Translations under genes and position numbers: made by a program | Notes under the pieces: model-generated | Told to the model about the DNA's origin: nothing | Databases searched by the model: none | What the model saw: only the letters and a program-made list of their open reading frames with translations | NCBI GenBank assembly: GCA_025201865.1 | Contig: MU602812.1 | Coordinates: 1-10,919, forward strand | Source: Ramicandelaber brevisporus | Lineage: Eukaryota > Kickxellomycota > Ramicandelaberales > Ramicandelaberaceae | Length of the DNA stretch: 10,919 nt | Direction: 5' to 3' | Shown here: positions 7,518-10,919 of the stretch, piece after piece | Position numbering within the stretch: position 1 is the stretch's first letter | How the letters are laid out: every line of letters begins with the position of its first letter

Positions 7518-7659
7518 AGGAAAGCATAAAGAAGCACATACACACTTTCACATCGTGTTTACCTCTTCCTTTCCTTTCCTTTACTTTCCTCCTCCGCTTT
7601 AATAACTAAAAAATATCGTCCTTTTCAATAAACTAATATTTTACTGTTAGACACGATTG
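7518..7659 (+). promoter_or_regulatory. 142-bp gap: TrhO 3' end and XAP5 promoter/leader
   Basis: The gap holds a pyrimidine tract with TTTCC repeats (about 7564-7593) and a canonical AATAAA at 7627-7632, which could direct TrhO polyadenylation although it lies only 27 bp before the XAP5 ATG. An in-frame TAG at 7648-7650 rules out an N-terminal extension of XAP5 into this gap by direct reading. Promoter and polyadenylation functions are inferred. Confidence 0.4.
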
Positions 7660-8490
7660 ATGCAGATGACGAGTGAAGACAGCAAACTGGAGATTGTGGG
7701 AGCTGCAGAGGCAGTGCCAAAGGACACTGAGACTAGCCAGCCGACTGCAGATGACAGCGCCGTCGACAGCGAGATTCTGCGTCCGCTAGCTAAAAGGCGG
7801 AAAGCTGCAGGAGGCGGTGCATCCAAAAAGCGAACTCGGCTCATTCTTGACAACGGCGATGACGATGTTGCTGCTGCTGTCATCATTCCCAGTGCTGAAC
7901 CAACCGAGTTATCATCAGCACCCTCTAAGCCACGCAGCAGACTTGGCATGGACCCATCCGTGGATACATCTGGTGTTCCCGATCGCGACAAATCCAATCT
8001 CGAGAAGAGTCTTCGACAGCAACTAGAGTCTGAATGGCACTCCAAACAAGCCGCCATCAAGCAACAGCCAATCTCAATTGTTTACTCGTACTGGGATGGT
8101 GCTGGTCATCGCCGCAAACTAGCTTGCAAAAAGGGCGACACAATTGCCCATTTCCTTTCGCTGGTTAAGTTACAATTCCCGAGGGAACTGGCCAAATGCA
8201 GGACGGTTGATGAGTTGGTGTTTGTGAAGGAGGATTTGATATTGCCGCATAACATCACATTTTACGACTTGATTGTCAACAAGGCGAGAGGGAAATCGGG
8301 TCCATTGTTCGACTTCAGTGCCAAAGACGATGTTAGAATAGAAATGGATGGAAGAAAAGAGAAGGAGGATACACACGCTGCTAAAGTCTGTGAAAGAAGA
8401 TGGTATGAACGACATAAACACACATTCCCAGCAAGCAGATGGGAACAGTTTGATCCACAGCGCGATTACGGCTCATACTCTACTAAATAA
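7660..8490 (+). CDS. XAP5/FAM50 family nuclear splicing protein, short N-terminus
   Basis: FAM50A/XAP5 (XCT in plants) is a conserved nuclear protein found in spliceosomal C complexes. The XAP5 domain covers about residues 97-276, with DPSVDTSGVPDRD (98-110), ISIVYSYWDGAGHRR (138-152), VKEDLILPHNITFYDLIV (189-206), NKARGKSGPLFDF (207-219), and the C-terminal WYERHKHTFPASRWEQFDP (248-266). KRRK (45-48) and KKRTR (56-60) resemble a bipartite nuclear localisation signal. At 276 residues it is shorter than human FAM50A (339). The Lys/Glu-rich N-terminal coiled coil of that protein is missing, replaced by an acidic and Ala/Ser-rich stretch. I use the first ATG (7660); a second lies at 7666. The upstream gap is too short for the missing part. 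The gene converges on TRM8 across 70 bp. Confidence 0.9.
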   Translation: MQMTSEDSKLEIVGAAEAVPKDTETSQPTADDSAVDSEILRPLAKRRKAAGGGASKKRTRLILDNGDDDVAAAVIIPSAEPTELSSAPSKPRSRLGMDPSVDTSGVPDRDKSNLEKSLRQQLESEWHSKQAAIKQQPISIVYSYWDGAGHRRKLACKKGDTIAHFLSLVKLQFPRELAKCRTVDELVFVKEDLILPHNITFYDLIVNKARGKSGPLFDFSAKDDVRIEMDGRKEKEDTHAAKVCERRWYERHKHTFPASRWEQFDPQRDYGSYSTK

Positions 8491-8503
8491 CCTACAACTG
8501 TCC

Positions 8504-8539
8504 CTTTTAAAATGGTCTCACTATTAGTGATTTTAAAAG
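8504..8539. terminator. Imperfect palindrome between convergent XAP5 and TRM8 genes
   Basis: CTTTTAAAA at 8504-8512 is the exact reverse complement of TTTTAAAAG at 8531-8539. Inside it, TCACT (8518-8522) pairs with AGTGA (8526-8530) around a 3-base loop, leaving TGGTC (8513-8517) as a one-sided bulge. It occupies half of the 70-bp gap between two convergent stop codons, so transcripts of both strands may fold here. A role in 3'-end formation or limiting read-through is speculation. Confidence 0.45.
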
Positions 8540-8560
8540 CATAATCATTAGTTAAGCGTT

Positions 8561-10019
<1,459 letters not shown>

Positions 10020-10919
10020 TTAATTGCGTGGACAAATGTTGACTATGAGCGACCTGCTGGCTGGACTCGTCACAAATCCAGATTGCATTTTGAGTGGAAC
10101 ATACGGATTCTGTATTGGCTTGATCTCAAACTGTTGAATGATTGTGGCGAGATCCACAACCAGCTCAACCATTGCCAGCTGACGACCGATGCATGAGCGC
10201 ACGCCAACACCAAACGGAGTCACAAGCTGGCGTCGTGCAGATATGTCCTCTGGAGTGCCTTCCAGGAAACGTTCTGGCATGAATTTCTCGGGCTCATCCC
10301 AGTATTGGCTGTGGTTGTGGATCACGTGAGCCGGAACACCCACTTCGTAACCACCTGGAATGAAAACGCCGCCAATCTGCCGGCCTCATTCAGGCACAAC
10401 ACGAAGCTGGCTACCACCGGCAATTGTGCGAATTCGCATCGACTCCGTCAGCACCGCATCCAAGTATGGAAGACGCTCTTTAGCAGCCTTGTACGTGATG
10501 CGCTCGTTCATGTCCGGGAATGCCTCAAGCACTTCAGCCTCTAGCTTGGCCATGACATCTGGACGCTGGAACAGCAAGTCAAATGTCCATGTGAGTGTGT
10601 TTGACGAGGTGTCCACTCCGGCAAAGCATGCTATTGTGATATCACTCACGGTTTCAGAATGGGTCAGCACATCGCCAGTCTCCGGATCAACGGCATTCAT
10701 CATCATCTGCAACAAATCCGACGGCGCCTTTTCGCCACTCTCCATCAGTCGAACGCGCTCCTTGATACTCTCCGAAGCAAAGTCAACAAGAGCCTTGAAA
10801 TTGACCAGCGACTTGACGCCAAACACATCACGGGCAATGTTCCACGACCACCGCGGCAGCATGAACTGAGTCAGCAGACCGCTGTCCATCGACTTGAAGA
10901 GCTGGACCACACGCAGCTC
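10020..10919 (-). CDS. Cytochrome P450, C-terminal part, interrupted by one in-frame TGA
   Basis: This is a heme-thiolate monooxygenase whose N-terminal part, roughly 200 residues in a typical 500-residue P450, lies beyond the right edge. Counting from the edge, the visible 299 codons include the I-helix oxygen-binding motif AGVDTS (100-105), the K-helix ESMR (159-162), the PERF motif (215-218) and the heme-binding loop FGVGVRSCIG (236-245) with axial Cys243 (codon 10191-10193). Codon 178 (10386-10388) is TGA, yet the same frame continues with GRQIGGVFIPGGYE and on to the heme loop, so there is no frameshift. A truncated product would lack the heme ligand and be inactive. The gene may therefore be a very young pseudogene, carry a sequencing error, or be read through. 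Substrate and CYP family cannot be told. It probably acts at the ER if it has the usual N-terminal anchor. Confidence 0.9.
10386..10388 (-). other. In-frame TGA nonsense codon in the P450
   Basis: On the minus strand the codons read GAA TGA GGC CGG. In P450s the strand after the RVVPE-like motif usually has Gly or a polar residue here, and GGA or CGA would each be one substitution away. No other stop or frameshift occurs in the visible gene. Confidence 0.9.

Noticed and set aside
10386-10388. TGA as a selenocysteine or recoded codon
   Set aside because: Fungi generally lack selenocysteine insertion, P450s do not use it at this site, the standard enhanced read-through context TGA-CTA is absent, and TGA ends the TrhO gene here.

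Overview
This is a compact stretch of a eukaryotic nuclear genome, most likely from an intron-poor, early-diverging fungus. That placement is inference, based on gene content (allantoicase, TAF7, TRM8, XAP5, a microsomal-type P450, and a membrane J-like protein of a type I recall from fungi), intergenic gaps of 56 to about 450 bp, and protein families that stay in one frame with no clear GT-AG intron. I cannot name the species. I see no rRNA, tRNA, CRISPR array, transposon or virus-like gene.

Layout, left to right. Positions 1-469 are the promoter and leader of an allantoicase gene (470-1534, +). Converging on it is a multi-pass membrane protein with a J-like domain that has lost HPD (1729-3117, -). 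Immediately upstream of that, on the same strand, lies TAF7, a TFIID subunit (3174-5959, -). Its acidic C-terminal tail is thrown out of frame by a perfect 95-bp tandem duplication. TAF7 shares a 151-bp divergent promoter region with a TrhO/TSTD2-type tRNA U34 hydroxylase that has a mitochondrial-type presequence and a polyglutamine insert (6111-7517, +). Next come an XAP5/FAM50 spliceosomal protein lacking the usual N-terminal half (7660-8490, +) and, convergent with it across 70 bp, the TRM8 tRNA m7G46 methyltransferase with a large acidic insert (8561-9571, -). The right end holds the C-terminal part of a cytochrome P450 (10020 to the edge, -), read in one frame apart from a single in-frame TGA.

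The genes do not form one pathway. Four concern gene expression: TAF7 in transcription initiation, XAP5 in splicing, and TrhO and TRM8 in tRNA modification. Allantoicase belongs to purine nitrogen salvage. The P450 and the J-like protein would act at membranes. I did not find a new multi-gene system. The most noteworthy points are the TAF7 duplication, the P450 nonsense codon, the HPD-less J protein with a KKxx tail, the truncated XAP5, and low-complexity inserts in several conserved enzymes.
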